Shown: one piece after another, positions 1-8,921 of the stretch
How positions within the stretch are numbered: the stretch's first letter is position 1
How the letters are laid out: each line of letters begins with the position of its first letter
Assembly (NCBI RefSeq): GCF_004681965.1
Contig: NZ_SMLL01000009.1
Location: 1 to 64,000, forward strand
Direction of reading: 5' to 3'
DNA from: Ramlibacter rhizophilus
GTDB lineage: Bacteria; Pseudomonadota; Gammaproteobacteria; Burkholderiales; Burkholderiaceae_C
Length of the DNA stretch: 64,000 bases
The notes under the pieces: model-generated
What the model saw: only the letters and a program-made list of their open reading frames with translations
Database searches by the model: none
What the model was told of the DNA's origin: nothing
Translations under genes and position numbers: made by a program

Positions 1-449
1 CACCTCCACCAGCTGCCCAGGTACCCCCAGCAGCCTGCGATCAGCGAAGCCTTGCATTCTATACCGGAAATCTCGCTATCCACAAGAACCCGCTGAGATT
101 GCCGTCTTCAACCGGCGATTGCCTGGAAGGCAGTGCCCTGATGAAGGGCGCGATTATGGCAGCCATCTACCCTGGACCAGTTCAGGTACGGACTGTTACT
201 CCCCCGCCGCTGGATCCTGATCGCCAGCTTCGCCCCTTGAGTGGCGACGCCGAACGCCACGCAGATTCGCGCCGTTGTCGAGTTCCAGCGCAGTGCTACC
301 CGCTCGCCTGGGGCAAGCACCCGCTCATCGCCTTCCCGCGGTGTCCTGAACATGGCCCGATTGAGCGTGGACCACCTCCTGGCCGAACTGGTCCAGCTTC
401 GGCTTGAGTTCCTGCACGCCGGTGAGCTGGCATCGACCTGCGCCCAGCT
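1..449. other. No recognisable gene
   Basis: Several short overlapping open frames exist on both strands here, but none gives a protein I recognise, none has a convincing ribosome binding site, and they contradict one another. The stretch could be intergenic, a decayed gene, or the edge of something whose body lies outside the window. Confidence 0.5.
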
Positions 450-773
450 TCAAACCGCGAACTCCTCCAGATTTCGCCCTTCCTTGAGTGCACGGACCAC
501 CCAGCCCGGCTTGCGGCCACGGCCGCCCGACCAGGTTTCGCCCGAGGGGCTGCGGTACTTCACGACCTTGGCCGCACGCGCGCTGCGCCGGCCAGGACCA
601 GGCCCAGGCCCACCTGAGCCGCCCTGCAGGCCGAGGTCACGCGCAGTGATCCCGTAGGCCTTCATCTTCGACTTGATGTCTGCGATCGCGTCTTCGATTT
701 CCTTCAGGCGCATGGCCTCGGCTTCAGCCATCAGTTGTTCGGCCTGCGCTTTGAGTTCGAGGTAAGTTGCCAT
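450..773 (-). CDS. H-NS family histone-like nucleoid protein
   Basis: A 107-residue nucleoid-associated protein of the H-NS/StpA/MvaT-like class, expected to bind curved AT-rich DNA in the minor groove and silence transcription. Residues 1-45 form a charged helical oligomerisation region, followed by a Gly/Pro linker (about 51-61). The C-terminal DNA-binding module (about 73-105) carries YRSPSGETWSGGRGRKPGWV, the family signature. An upstream in-frame extension to 980 exists, but the ATG at 773 begins the conserved protein at MATYLELK and is preferred. About 200 bp separate it from the CAP gene on the same strand, and the DNA just upstream of its start is AT-rich for this window, which would suit autoregulation (inference). 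The GPGPGPG linker is more proline-rich than in typical H-NS. It stands alone rather than in an operon. Confidence 0.9.
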   Translation of the reverse strand: MATYLELKAQAEQLMAEAEAMRLKEIEDAIADIKSKMKAYGITARDLGLQGGSGGPGPGPGRRSARAAKVVKYRSPSGETWSGGRGRKPGWVVRALKEGRNLEEFAV

Positions 774-976
774 CGTATTCCGGTGAATTACTGGAAGGGT
801 CAAATTTATCGTCATTCCTATTGCACCGCAGGATTGTTTTTCCAGCCGCATTGAATTCACTTGCTGGAGGAAACGGGTGCGCGGCTGATCGCACTGCGTG
901 ACCTCGGCCCGCCAGCCTGCTCCGACAACCGTCGTCGGAGCCGACTCCGCAATGAGGGCGGGGCACTCCCGCCGGC

Positions 977-1831
977 TCACGAACGCGGCCGCGCGAGGAC
1001 CTGTGTCCAGTAGATGCCGGCCTGGCTTTGCCGGTCAGTCGCCCAGGCCACGCCCATCTCGGTGAAGGCCGGCTGCATGATGTTGGCGCAGTGGTCCGGG
1101 CTCTGGAGCCAGCCCTGCACCACCTGCTCGGCGGTCTCCGGGCCGGCGGCCACGTTCTCGCCGACGGTGCGCCAGTCGTAGCCTGCCCGGTCCACCCGGT
1201 CGCTCACGGTGCTGCCGTCGCTGCCTTGGTGGGCCATGAAGGAGTTGCGCGCCATGTCACGCGAGTGCAGTTCGGCAGCCCGGTGCAATGCCGGGGCGAG
1301 CGTGAGGGCCGGCGCTGCGCCGAACGGCTTGTCGCCGCACTGCCTCGGCTGGCCCCGCGCGCGGTTCACCAGTTCCAGCACCTGCCGCGCCACCTCCTCG
1401 GCCTTCCCCGGCTCGGGCGGGCTGAACGGGTCGGCCAGCACGATCCAGGTCGCATCACCGCGCCGGTACACACCCACGTCGCTCAGCTCGGGATTGGTCA
1501 GGGCCTCGCACCATCGGCTGCGCACCGCCTGCACGGCCGCCGCGGCGCTGCCGTAACCGCGCAGGCTGATCTGGAAGGAGCGCGTGGCCCGGTACTTGGC
1601 CTGGCTGAGCGCCGATTCAAGCGACGCACCCTGCGCGATTCGCCGGGCCGCATCCGCCAGCGCAGGCACCTGCCGAAACGGCTGCTCCACGCCCTGCCGG
1701 CCGGAACAGCCCTGCGCCCGCGCGTTCGACAGCGCATCCGGCAGCGACGGCGCGGGCGACTGGGCCAGCACGGACGAAAAAGCGCTGCCCGTCAGGAGCA
1801 GCGCCGGCAGCAGGCGGCGTGGGGATGACAT
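977..1831 (-). CDS. Secreted CAP-domain (SCP/PR1-like) protein
   Basis: A 284-residue exported protein. The start at 1831 gives a signal peptide (MSSPRRLLPALLLTG, cleavage likely after SVLAQ near residue 24); the longer upstream frame lacks one. Residues 25-150 have no family I recognise. Residues about 155-280 are a CAP/SCP domain: two conserved histidines sit in LHRAAELHSRDMARNSFMAH, followed by GENVAAG and the C-terminal block around MQPAFTEMGVAWA. Bacterial CAP proteins are secreted or periplasmic, often metal-binding, and usually of unknown substrate. Four or more cysteines suggest disulfides. It lies just downstream of the efflux outer-membrane gene on the same strand with a 52-bp gap, so it may be read through from that operon, but nothing links the functions. 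Confidence 0.88.
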   Translation of the reverse strand: MSSPRRLLPALLLTGSAFSSVLAQSPAPSLPDALSNARAQGCSGRQGVEQPFRQVPALADAARRIAQGASLESALSQAKYRATRSFQISLRGYGSAAAAVQAVRSRWCEALTNPELSDVGVYRRGDATWIVLADPFSPPEPGKAEEVARQVLELVNRARGQPRQCGDKPFGAAPALTLAPALHRAAELHSRDMARNSFMAHQGSDGSTVSDRVDRAGYDWRTVGENVAAGPETAEQVVQGWLQSPDHCANIMQPAFTEMGVAWATDRQSQAGIYWTQVLARPRS

Positions 1832-1883
1832 GCCTTTCGGAGTCCGCCGGGCCAGGAAAGTGCCTCTGGCTGGGCAGGCACTG

Positions 1884-3269
1884 CTACCCGCCCACCTCGG
1901 TCCAGCCGCCGCCGAGTGCACGGTACAGCGCCACCTGGTTCAGGAGCGCCTGCAGGCGGGTCTGGATCAGCGCCTGTCGGGCCGCGAAGGCCGAGCGTTG
2001 CGCGTCGAGCAGTTCCAGGTTGCTGGCGACACCCGCGTCATAGCGCAGTTGGGACAGCTGCAGCCGCGCGGCTTCCGCCTCGGCGAGCCGGCGCTGGGCC
2101 TGCAACTGCTCGGCCAGAAGGGAACGACTGGCCAGTCCGTCGGCAACCTCGCGGAAGGCCGACTGCACGGCACGCTCGTACTGGGCCACGGCGATCTCGC
2201 GCGAGGCTTGCGCGACCCGCAGACCGGCCTCGTTGCGCCCGGCATCGAAGACCGTCTGCAGCAATTGCGGCGCCGCGGTGAAGGCCCAGGTGCCGCCCTG
2301 GAACAGGCTGCCCAGCTCGCTGCTCGCCGATCCCAGGCCCGCGGTGAGCGAGATGCGCGGGAAAAATGCCGCCCGCGCCGCGCCGATGCTGGCGTTGGCG
2401 GCCACCAGTTGCAGTTCGGCCTGGCGCACGTCGGGCCGCTTGACCAGCACGCGCGAGGGCAGGTCGGCAGGCAGCTCGGGCAGAGCCACCGCGTCCAGCG
2501 TTGCGGCGGCGCGGAAGTCCGCCGGAAGCGCCTGACCCAGGAGAAGGTCCAGGGTGTGCTGGTCCAGCAGCCGCTGGCGCTGCGCCTGGGCCAGCACCAC
2601 GCGCGCGCCCTCGGCGAGCGACTGCGCCTGCCGCAGCTCCAGCCCGGAGGACGCTCCGTTGTCGAAGCGAAGCTGCACCAGCCGCAGCGACTCCTCGCGC
2701 GTCGCCAACGTCTGGCGGGCGAGTGCCAGCAACTCCTCATCTCCGATCAGATTCAGCCAAGCCGTGGCCACCGATCCGACCAGCGCCACCTGGGTCGCGT
2801 TGCGCGCCTCGCGCGTGGCCAGGAACTGCGCGCGGGCCGCCTCGGAGAGGCTGGCCAGGCGGCCGAAGAAGTCGATCTCCCAGGACGAGACGAGCAGGCC
2901 CGAGGAATAGGTCGTCGTTGGGTCGCCCGCGGCGTTGCGCGCCCGGCTCGCGTTCGCACCGAGGCCGACCGCGGGCAGGCGCTCGGCCTCGCGGATGCGG
3001 AACTGCGCCCGCGCCTGCTCGATCGCCAGCGCTGCGGCCCGCAGATCGCGGTTGTTGCCCAAGGCCGTGGCAATCAGGCCGCGAAGCTGCGGGTCGGCGA
3101 AGTACGCGGACCAGTCCAGGTTCGGCGCCGCCTCGGTCACGGCCACCGCCCGTGCATGAGGGAAGCGGTCGGGCACCGGCAGCGCCGGCCGCTCGTAGGC
3201 CGGCATCATCGAACACGCCGAGATCGCTGCCGCCATCGGCAGCCAGACGGCGAGAAGTCTCCTGCTCAT
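1884..3269 (-). CDS. RND efflux outer membrane lipoprotein (OprM/NodT family)
   Basis: The 461-residue outer-membrane channel of a tripartite multidrug pump. A lipoprotein signal peptide ends at AISAC, so the mature protein should be acylated on Cys19. Two repeats of the OEP/TolC fold follow, with family motifs such as NNRDLRAAALAIEQARAQ in the first half and ASREIAVAQYERAVQSAFREVAD in the second. Length and layout match OprM/CusC-type factors (about 460-500 residues). Its ATG overlaps the stop of the pump gene by 4 bp (ATGA), so translation is probably coupled. It is the last gene of a fusion protein-pump-channel operon, transcribed away from the TetR repressor. The substrate cannot be read from sequence. 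Confidence 0.95.
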   Translation of the reverse strand: MSRRLLAVWLPMAAAISACSMMPAYERPALPVPDRFPHARAVAVTEAAPNLDWSAYFADPQLRGLIATALGNNRDLRAAALAIEQARAQFRIREAERLPAVGLGANASRARNAAGDPTTTYSSGLLVSSWEIDFFGRLASLSEAARAQFLATREARNATQVALVGSVATAWLNLIGDEELLALARQTLATREESLRLVQLRFDNGASSGLELRQAQSLAEGARVVLAQAQRQRLLDQHTLDLLLGQALPADFRAAATLDAVALPELPADLPSRVLVKRPDVRQAELQLVAANASIGAARAAFFPRISLTAGLGSASSELGSLFQGGTWAFTAAPQLLQTVFDAGRNEAGLRVAQASREIAVAQYERAVQSAFREVADGLASRSLLAEQLQAQRRLAEAEAARLQLSQLRYDAGVASNLELLDAQRSAFAARQALIQTRLQALLNQVALYRALGGGWTEVGG

Positions 3270-6200
3270 ACCGAATCCCCCGCCGTCGCGCCGCGCGGCA
3301 CCTCATGCTCCAGCTCGTGGGCATGCAGGCGGCGCTGCCGCTCGCTGCCCTTGAAGATGCTGCGCACCACCACGAAGAACACCGGCACGAAGAAAACCGC
3401 CAGTGCGGTCCCGGTCAGCATGCCGCCCACCACCGCCGTGCCGATCGCACGCTGGCTGGCCGAACCCGCGCCGGTGGCGATGGCCAGCGGCACCACGCCC
3501 AGGCCGAAGGCCATGGAGGTCATGACGATCGGCCGAAAGCGCAGGTGCGCTGCAGCCAGCGCCGACTCGACCAGGCTCCTGCCCTGGGCCTGCAGGTCCT
3601 TGGCGAACTCGATGATCAGGATGGCGTTCTTGGCCGATAGCCCGATGATGGTCACCAGGCCCACCTGGAAGTACACGTCGTTGGCATAGCCGCGCAGCCA
3701 GGTCGCGACCAGAACACCCAGCACACCCAGCGGAACCACCAGGATCACCGCCAAGGGAATGGACCAGCTCTCGTACAGCGCCGCCAGGCACAGGAACACG
3801 GCCAGGATGGCAAAACCGTAGAGGATCAGCGCCTGCGCGCCGGCGAGTTTTTCTTCCCGCGACTGCCCCGTCCACTCGAACGCGAAGCCGGGCGGCAGCT
3901 GTCCTGCCAGGCGCTCCATCTCCGCCATCGCCGCGCCCGTGCTGTAGCCCGGGGCCGGAGCGCCGGAGATGCGCATCGCCGGATAGCCGTTGTAGCGCAC
4001 CGTCTGCATGGCCCCCGTCACCCAGCGCGTGCTGGCAAAGGCCGACAGCGGCACCGGCCGGCCCTGGCGGTTGACGGCATTGAGCTGCAGCAGGTCTTCC
4101 GGCTGCATGCGGGCGGGTGCGTCGGCCTGCACGATCACGCGTTGCAGCCGGCCCCGGTTCGGGAAGTCGTTGACGTAGCTGGAGCCCAGCGCGGTGGACA
4201 GCACGGCGTTGATCGCATCGAAGGACACGCCCAGCGCCTGGGCCTTGTCGCGGTCGATGTCCACCTGCAGCTGCGGCGCGTCTTCCAGGCCGTCGGGCCG
4301 GACCTGGGCCAGCACGGGGCTCTTGGCCGCCAGGCCCAACAGCTGGTCGCGCGCGCCGACCAGCGCCTCACGACCCGCGCCGCCCCGGTCCTGTAGCCGG
4401 AAGCTGAAGCCCGAGGCCGTGCCCAGCTCCGGAATGGGCGGCGGGCTCAGGGGAAAGATGATCGCGTCGCGCACACCCGAGAGCGCGCCGAAGGCACGGC
4501 CGGCCAGTGCCTGCGCCGACTGGCCTTCGCCTTCGCGCTCGTCCCAGGGCTTGAGCGTCACGAAGGCCAGTGCCGCGTTCTGCCCCTGGCCCGAGAAGGA
4601 GAAGCCAAGCACGCCCACCATGCTCTGCACCTCGGGCTGCTTGAGGATGAACGCCTCCACCTGCTCCATGACGCGGCGCGTGCGCTCCACCGTCGCGCCC
4701 GGGGGCAGCTGCACGTTCACCAGCATGTTGCCCTGGTCCTCGGCGGGCAGGAAGGAGGTGGGAAGGCGCGTGTAGATGAAGGCCGCGACGCCGGCGATCA
4801 CCGCATACAGCAGCAGCCAGCGCGGCGCGCGCCGCAGCATGCGTGCGACCAGCCCTTCATAACCCTTGGCCGTGCGCGCGAACAGGCGGTTGAAGGCGCC
4901 GAAGAAGCCACGCTTTTCGTGGTGGTGGCCCGCCGCCACCGGCTTGAGCAGCGTGGCGCACAGCGCCGGCGTGAGCGACAGCGCCATGAAGGCCGAGAAG
5001 GCGATGGACGACACCATGACCGTGGCGAACTGCCGGTAGATGTTGCCGGTCGATCCGGCGAAGAAAGCCAGCGGCACGAACACGGAGATCAGCACGACCG
5101 TCACGCCGACGATCGCGCCCTGGATCTGCCCCATGGCCTTGCGCGTCGCCTCGCGCGGCGGCAGGCCCTCCTCGCTCATGATGCGTTCGACGTTCTCCAC
5201 CACCACGATCGCGTCGTCCACCACGATGCCGATCACCAGCACCATGCCGAACATGGTGAGCACGTTGATGGAAAAGCCCAGCGCCAGCAGCGTGGCGAAG
5301 GTGCCCAGCAGGGCCACCGGAACCACCAGCGTCGGAATGATCGTGTAGCGCCAGTTCTGCAGGAACAGGAACATCACCAGGAACACCAGCGCCACTGCCT
5401 CCAGCAGCGTCACCACCACCTGCTGGATCGAGATCTTCACGAAGCGCGAGCTGTCGTAGGGAATATTCCATTTGACGCCCTGCGGGAAGTACGGCGCCAG
5501 TTCGGCCATGCGCTGGCGCACCGCGTCGGCCGTGGCCAGCGCATTGCCGGTGGGCGCGAGCTGCACGCCGATGCCGGTGGAGGGATTGCCGTTCAGCCGC
5601 GCCGAAGTCGCGAAGTTCTGCGCGTTGAGTTCCACGCGGGCCACATCCCCCAGCCGCACGGCCGAGCCGTCCGGGTTTGCGCGCAGCACGATGTCGCGGA
5701 ACTGCTCGGCCGAGCGGAGCTGGCCTTCCACCACCACGGTCGCCGCGATGCTCTGGCCGGCCACATTGGGCAGATCGCCGATGGCGCCGGAGGACACCTG
5801 CGCGTTCTGCGCGCGGATGGCGGCCGTCACGTCCGCTGAGGAGAGGCCGTAGGCCGCGAGCTTTTGCGGCTCGATCCAGACGCGCATGGCCTGCTCGGTG
5901 CCGAACAGCTGCGCCTGGCCCACGCCGGGCAGGCGCTGGATTTCCGGCAGCACCGCGCGCGAGGCGTAGTCGCCCAGTTCCACGGGCGTGATCGCCGGGT
6001 TGTCCGAGGACAGGATGATGAACAGCAGGAAGTTCGAGCGCGCCTTGTCCACGCGCACCCCCTGCTGCGTCACCGCCTGCGGCAGGCGCGGACTGGCGCG
6101 CGACAGCCGGTTCTGCACGTCCACCTGGGCCAGGTCCGGGTTGGTGCCCGGCTCGAAGCTCAGGGTGATCTGGCCGCTGCCGTTGGCCTGCGCCACCGAC

Positions 6201-6436
6201 TCCATGTAGATCAGCCCCGGCGAGCCGTTCATCTCCTGCTCGATCACGCTGATCACGCTCTGCTCCAGCGTCTGCGCGGAGGCGCCCGGGTAGCTGGCGG
6301 AAATCACGATGGAGGGCGGCGCCACCGGCGGGTACTGCGCGATCGGCAGCTGCGTGATCGCCACGCTGCCCACCACGATGAGAAACAGCGCGATGACCCA
6401 GGCGAAGACGGGCCGGTCGATGAAGAAGCGAGCCAT
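3266..6436 (-). CDS. RND multidrug efflux pump, HAE1 (AcrB/MexB) type
   Basis: The 1056-residue proton-driven inner-membrane pump. It begins with the usual MARFFIDRPVFAWVIALFLI and has two six-helix halves, each followed by a large periplasmic loop. The proton-relay aspartates are present in VIGIVVDDAIVVVENVERI, and the partner lysine in GLSAKNAILIIEFAKDL, so the pump should be active. The two-aspartate HAE1 signature points to organic drugs, dyes, detergents or solvents rather than metals. It starts 10 bp after the fusion-protein gene and overlaps the channel gene by 4 bp. Regulation is probably by the divergent TetR-family gene through the palindrome at 7683-7706. No truncation or frameshift is seen. 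Confidence 0.97.
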   Translation of the reverse strand: MARFFIDRPVFAWVIALFLIVVGSVAITQLPIAQYPPVAPPSIVISASYPGASAQTLEQSVISVIEQEMNGSPGLIYMESVAQANGSGQITLSFEPGTNPDLAQVDVQNRLSRASPRLPQAVTQQGVRVDKARSNFLLFIILSSDNPAITPVELGDYASRAVLPEIQRLPGVGQAQLFGTEQAMRVWIEPQKLAAYGLSSADVTAAIRAQNAQVSSGAIGDLPNVAGQSIAATVVVEGQLRSAEQFRDIVLRANPDGSAVRLGDVARVELNAQNFATSARLNGNPSTGIGVQLAPTGNALATADAVRQRMAELAPYFPQGVKWNIPYDSSRFVKISIQQVVVTLLEAVALVFLVMFLFLQNWRYTIIPTLVVPVALLGTFATLLALGFSINVLTMFGMVLVIGIVVDDAIVVVENVERIMSEEGLPPREATRKAMGQIQGAIVGVTVVLISVFVPLAFFAGSTGNIYRQFATVMVSSIAFSAFMALSLTPALCATLLKPVAAGHHHEKRGFFGAFNRLFARTAKGYEGLVARMLRRAPRWLLLYAVIAGVAAFIYTRLPTSFLPAEDQGNMLVNVQLPPGATVERTRRVMEQVEAFILKQPEVQSMVGVLGFSFSGQGQNAALAFVTLKPWDEREGEGQSAQALAGRAFGALSGVRDAIIFPLSPPPIPELGTASGFSFRLQDRGGAGREALVGARDQLLGLAAKSPVLAQVRPDGLEDAPQLQVDIDRDKAQALGVSFDAINAVLSTALGSSYVNDFPNRGRLQRVIVQADAPARMQPEDLLQLNAVNRQGRPVPLSAFASTRWVTGAMQTVRYNGYPAMRISGAPAPGYSTGAAMAEMERLAGQLPPGFAFEWTGQSREEKLAGAQALILYGFAILAVFLCLAALYESWSIPLAVILVVPLGVLGVLVATWLRGYANDVYFQVGLVTIIGLSAKNAILIIEFAKDLQAQGRSLVESALAAAHLRFRPIVMTSMAFGLGVVPLAIATGAGSASQRAIGTAVVGGMLTGTALAVFFVPVFFVVVRSIFKGSERQRRLHAHELEHEVPRGATAGDSV

Positions 6437-6446
6437 GCTGGCGTCC

Positions 6447-7646
6447 TCAGGAGCGCGGGGCCGCGGGTGCGGAGGCCGGCGCCACCGGAGGGGCGCCGGC
6501 GCCGTTCACCGGCACCGGCTTGACCGGCGCACCCGGACGCATCTTCTGGAAGCCCTCGACGATCACCTGCTCGCCGGCCTTGAGCCCCTCCAGGACCACC
6601 CACTGGCCGCCCTGCGATCCGCCGATCTTCACCGGCCGCTGCGCCACCTGGCCGTCCGAGCCGACCACCATCACGGTGTCGCCCTGGCTGCCGCGCGTGA
6701 CCGCCTGCTGCGGCAGCAGGACGGCGTTCTGCGCCTGCGCCTGGACCAGCCGCCCGCGCACGTAGAGCCCTGGCAGCAGGCTACCGTTCGGATTGGGCAC
6801 CTCCGCGCGCAGCGTCACCTGCCCCGTCGCGGGATCGACCGTCAGGTCCGAGAACAGCAGGCGGCCCGGCTGCGGATGCTCGGTGCCGTCTTCCAGCAGC
6901 ACGCGCACGACGGCGCCGCCCTGCTCCGCCCGCTTCAGTCGCCCCTGCTCCAGCGCCCGCCGCAAGGCCAGCGCCTCGGTGGCCGACTGGGTGAAGTTGG
7001 CATACAGCGGCTGCACCTGCTGGATCAGCGCCAGCGGCGTCGGCTCGCCCTGCCCCACCAGCGCGCCTTCTGTCACCAGCGCCCGGCCGATGCGGCCTGA
7101 GATGGGCGCCGTCACCAGGGCATAGCCCACGTTGATGCGTGCGGTCTCCACCGCGGCGCGACCCACCGCCACTTCGGCCTGCGCCTGCTTCTGCGCAGCC
7201 ACCGCATTGGCGTATTCCTGTTTGCTGATCGCGTTGGCTTCGACCAGCGGCTTGTAGCGATCGGCCAGGCTGCTGGCATTGGCCAGGTTGGCCTCGGCCC
7301 GTGCGAGCGAGGCCTCGGCGCTGGCAAGCGCCGCGCGGTACGGCGCCGGGTCGATCCGGAACAAGGGCTGGCCGGCCCTCACATCCGAGCCTTCGCGGAA
7401 GAGGCGCTCCTGCACGATGCCGGCCGCCCGGGCCCGCACCTGCGCGACGCGGGAGGCCTCGAGGCGCCCGGGCAGTTCCGTCTCCAATCCGACGGCACCG
7501 AGCGCGACGGTCACCACCCCCACCTCGGGCGGCGGCGGCGCGGCCGCGGCGGCCGGCGGCGGCGCCTCCTGACGGCCGCAGCCGGCGATCAGCGCCGCGG
7601 CCCAGACAAGCAGGAGGAATCGGAGGTTCGGCATCGACGCGGCCAT
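6447..7646 (-). CDS. RND efflux membrane fusion lipoprotein (AcrA/MexA type)
   Basis: A 399-residue periplasmic adaptor joining the inner-membrane pump to the outer-membrane channel. The signal peptide ends in a lipobox, LIAGCG, so it is anchored by an acylated cysteine. A Pro/Ala linker follows, then barrel-sandwich halves, an alpha-hairpin (about 100-170, rich in Ala, Glu and Gln) and the C-terminal beta domain with the family motif GLYVRGRLVQAQ. A second in-frame ATG at codon 5 (MPNLRFLL) would give an equally good signal peptide. It is the first gene of the efflux operon; the candidate operator lies 37 bp upstream of its start. Confidence 0.95.
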   Translation of the reverse strand: MAASMPNLRFLLLVWAAALIAGCGRQEAPPPAAAAAPPPPEVGVVTVALGAVGLETELPGRLEASRVAQVRARAAGIVQERLFREGSDVRAGQPLFRIDPAPYRAALASAEASLARAEANLANASSLADRYKPLVEANAISKQEYANAVAAQKQAQAEVAVGRAAVETARINVGYALVTAPISGRIGRALVTEGALVGQGEPTPLALIQQVQPLYANFTQSATEALALRRALEQGRLKRAEQGGAVVRVLLEDGTEHPQPGRLLFSDLTVDPATGQVTLRAEVPNPNGSLLPGLYVRGRLVQAQAQNAVLLPQQAVTRGSQGDTVMVVGSDGQVAQRPVKIGGSQGGQWVVLEGLKAGEQVIVEGFQKMRPGAPVKPVPVNGAGAPPVAPASAPAAPRS

Positions 7647-7682
7647 GGAGTCGCCCTGGAGAGAAAGTCCAAAGCGGCGCAG

Positions 7683-7706
7683 TATACCTACACGGGTGAA
7701 TGTATA
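7683..7706. promoter_or_regulatory. Candidate AcrR/TtgR-type operator
   Basis: An inverted repeat of two 10-bp arms, TATACCTACA and TGAATGTATA, around CGGG. Eight of ten arm positions are symmetric. It lies in the 68-bp divergent interval between the efflux operon and the TetR gene, where it would overlap both promoters. The GTGAATGTAT core resembles, from memory, the E. coli AcrR and Pseudomonas TtgR operators. Binding is inferred. Confidence 0.7.
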
Positions 7707-7714
7707 TTCGGGCC

Positions 7715-8383
7715 ATGCCCCGCCGCACCAAGGAGGAAGCCCTCGAAACCCGCAACGCCCTGCTGGACGCGGCCGAGTGCGTGTTCCAGCGCAAGGGCGT
7801 GTCGGCCAGTTCGCTGGCCGACATCGCGGCCGAGGCCGGGGCCAGCCGCGGGGCCATCTACTGGCACTTCAAGGACAAGGCCGACCTCTTCAACGCCATG
7901 ATGGAACGCGTGAGCCTGCCGCTGGAGCATGCGCTGCACGATTCGGCGGACGAACCGGCGCCGGACCCGCTCGCGGCCATGCGCGGCGCATTGCTCCAGG
8001 TCCTGCACAGCGCTGCCCACGACCCGCGCACGCGCCGTGTTTTCGAGGTCGCCACCCATAAGGTCGAGTACGTGGAGGCGCTCGGCTCGGTGCGGGCGCG
8101 GCACCTGGCGGTCCGCAACGGTTGCCTCGGCGACCTGGAGCAGGTGCTGCGCCGCGCCGCCGCCGCGCGCGGCCGTGCCCTGCCCGACCCCGTCGAGGCG
8201 GCGCGCGGACTGCACGCGCTGGTGGACGGACTGATCCAGAACTGGATGCTCGACCCCGGCGCCTTCGACCTGGAGCGCGCCGGCGGGGCCGCGATCGACA
8301 CCTACCTGGCCGGGCTCGGCCTGGACAAGGTCGCCACGCCGGCGCCAGCAATCCCCCGCCGGACGGCGCGGACACGCGCCTGA
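7715..8383 (+). CDS. TetR/AcrR family efflux repressor
   Basis: A 222-residue TetR-family repressor. The N-terminal helix-turn-helix is textbook: TRNALLDAAECVFQRKGV, then SLADIAAEAGASRGAIYWHFKDKADLF (about residues 10-60). The C-terminal part fits the AcrR/TtgR/MexZ-type ligand-binding domain (TetR_C of efflux regulators, about 85-195). An ATG at 7700 is in frame but lies inside the palindromic operator, so the ATG at 7715 (MPRRTKEEA) is preferred. It is divergent from the RND operon and most likely represses both that operon and itself, releasing DNA when a pump substrate binds. The last 15 residues are Pro/Arg-rich and probably disordered. Confidence 0.93.
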   Translation: MPRRTKEEALETRNALLDAAECVFQRKGVSASSLADIAAEAGASRGAIYWHFKDKADLFNAMMERVSLPLEHALHDSADEPAPDPLAAMRGALLQVLHSAAHDPRTRRVFEVATHKVEYVEALGSVRARHLAVRNGCLGDLEQVLRRAAAARGRALPDPVEAARGLHALVDGLIQNWMLDPGAFDLERAGGAAIDTYLAGLGLDKVATPAPAIPRRTARTRA

Positions 8384-8463
8384 TCCACGGAAAAGCGGCG
8401 GGGCCGGCCGTGTTTCGGCCCATTGCGGAGCAGGCTGGGCAGCGCATACTTCGCGGGCTGGCC

Positions 8464-8883
8464 ATGTCCCATACCCCTCGAGTCCCCTTGCTGGTCGTCG
8501 ACGACGACGCCCTTGCCCGCCTGGCGCTCGGCGGCCTGCTCGCGAACATCCCCGGCGTGGAGATCGTGGAAGCCGAAGACGGCCAGGCCGCCTGGGAGAT
8601 GCTGCAGGCGGGCCTGCGCCCCGCCCTGTGCTGCACGGACCTGGTCATGCCCCGGCTCGACGGCCTGGGCCTCATGGAAAAGGTGCGGGCCGAGCCCTTC
8701 GGCGCCGACCTTCCCTTCGTCCTGATCACCGGCGCGGCCGACCGCAGCAGCCTGCAGGGTGCGCTGCGCCAGCGCGCCGACGGCTTCATCGTCAAGCCTT
8801 TCTCCGCGCCCCAGACCCGGGCCACCGTGGAGCGCATCCTGCGGGCCTCCCGGCCCCGGCGGCCCTCGCCGCCCCAGCGCTGA
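8464..8883 (+). CDS. Single-domain response regulator (CheY-like receiver)
   Basis: A 139-residue stand-alone receiver domain with no output domain. The acidic pair is in VVDDDALARL, the phospho-acceptor is Asp59 in CCTDLVMPRLDG, the conserved Thr is in LITGAAD and the Lys is Lys111 in IVKPFSAP, so all phosphorylation residues are present. The open frame extends upstream to 8122, but that part is antisense-type shadow of the TetR gene; MSHTPRVP at 8464 is the sensible start. No histidine kinase is adjacent, so its partner is elsewhere. It ends 38 bp before modA on the same strand, but nothing else connects it to molybdate. The Arg/Pro-rich tail (RPRRPSPPQR) is probably disordered. Confidence 0.88.
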   Translation: MSHTPRVPLLVVDDDALARLALGGLLANIPGVEIVEAEDGQAAWEMLQAGLRPALCCTDLVMPRLDGLGLMEKVRAEPFGADLPFVLITGAADRSSLQGALRQRADGFIVKPFSAPQTRATVERILRASRPRRPSPPQR

Positions 8884-8921
8884 AGCCGCGGCCTGCGGGC
8901 CGCTCGCGGCATACTCGCCCG

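Noticed and set aside
774..976. N-terminal extension of the H-NS-like protein or a small gene
   Set aside because: The extension lacks family similarity and the conserved protein starts at 773; the stretch is AT-rich and looks like a promoter.
1584..3689. Long plus-strand frames antisense to the efflux outer-membrane gene
   Set aside because: Their translation is Arg/Gln/Gly-rich without motifs, while the minus strand encodes a clear lipoprotein channel.
8122..8463. Upstream extension of the response regulator
   Set aside because: It overlaps the TetR gene in another frame and has Arg/Gly/Pro-rich shadow composition.
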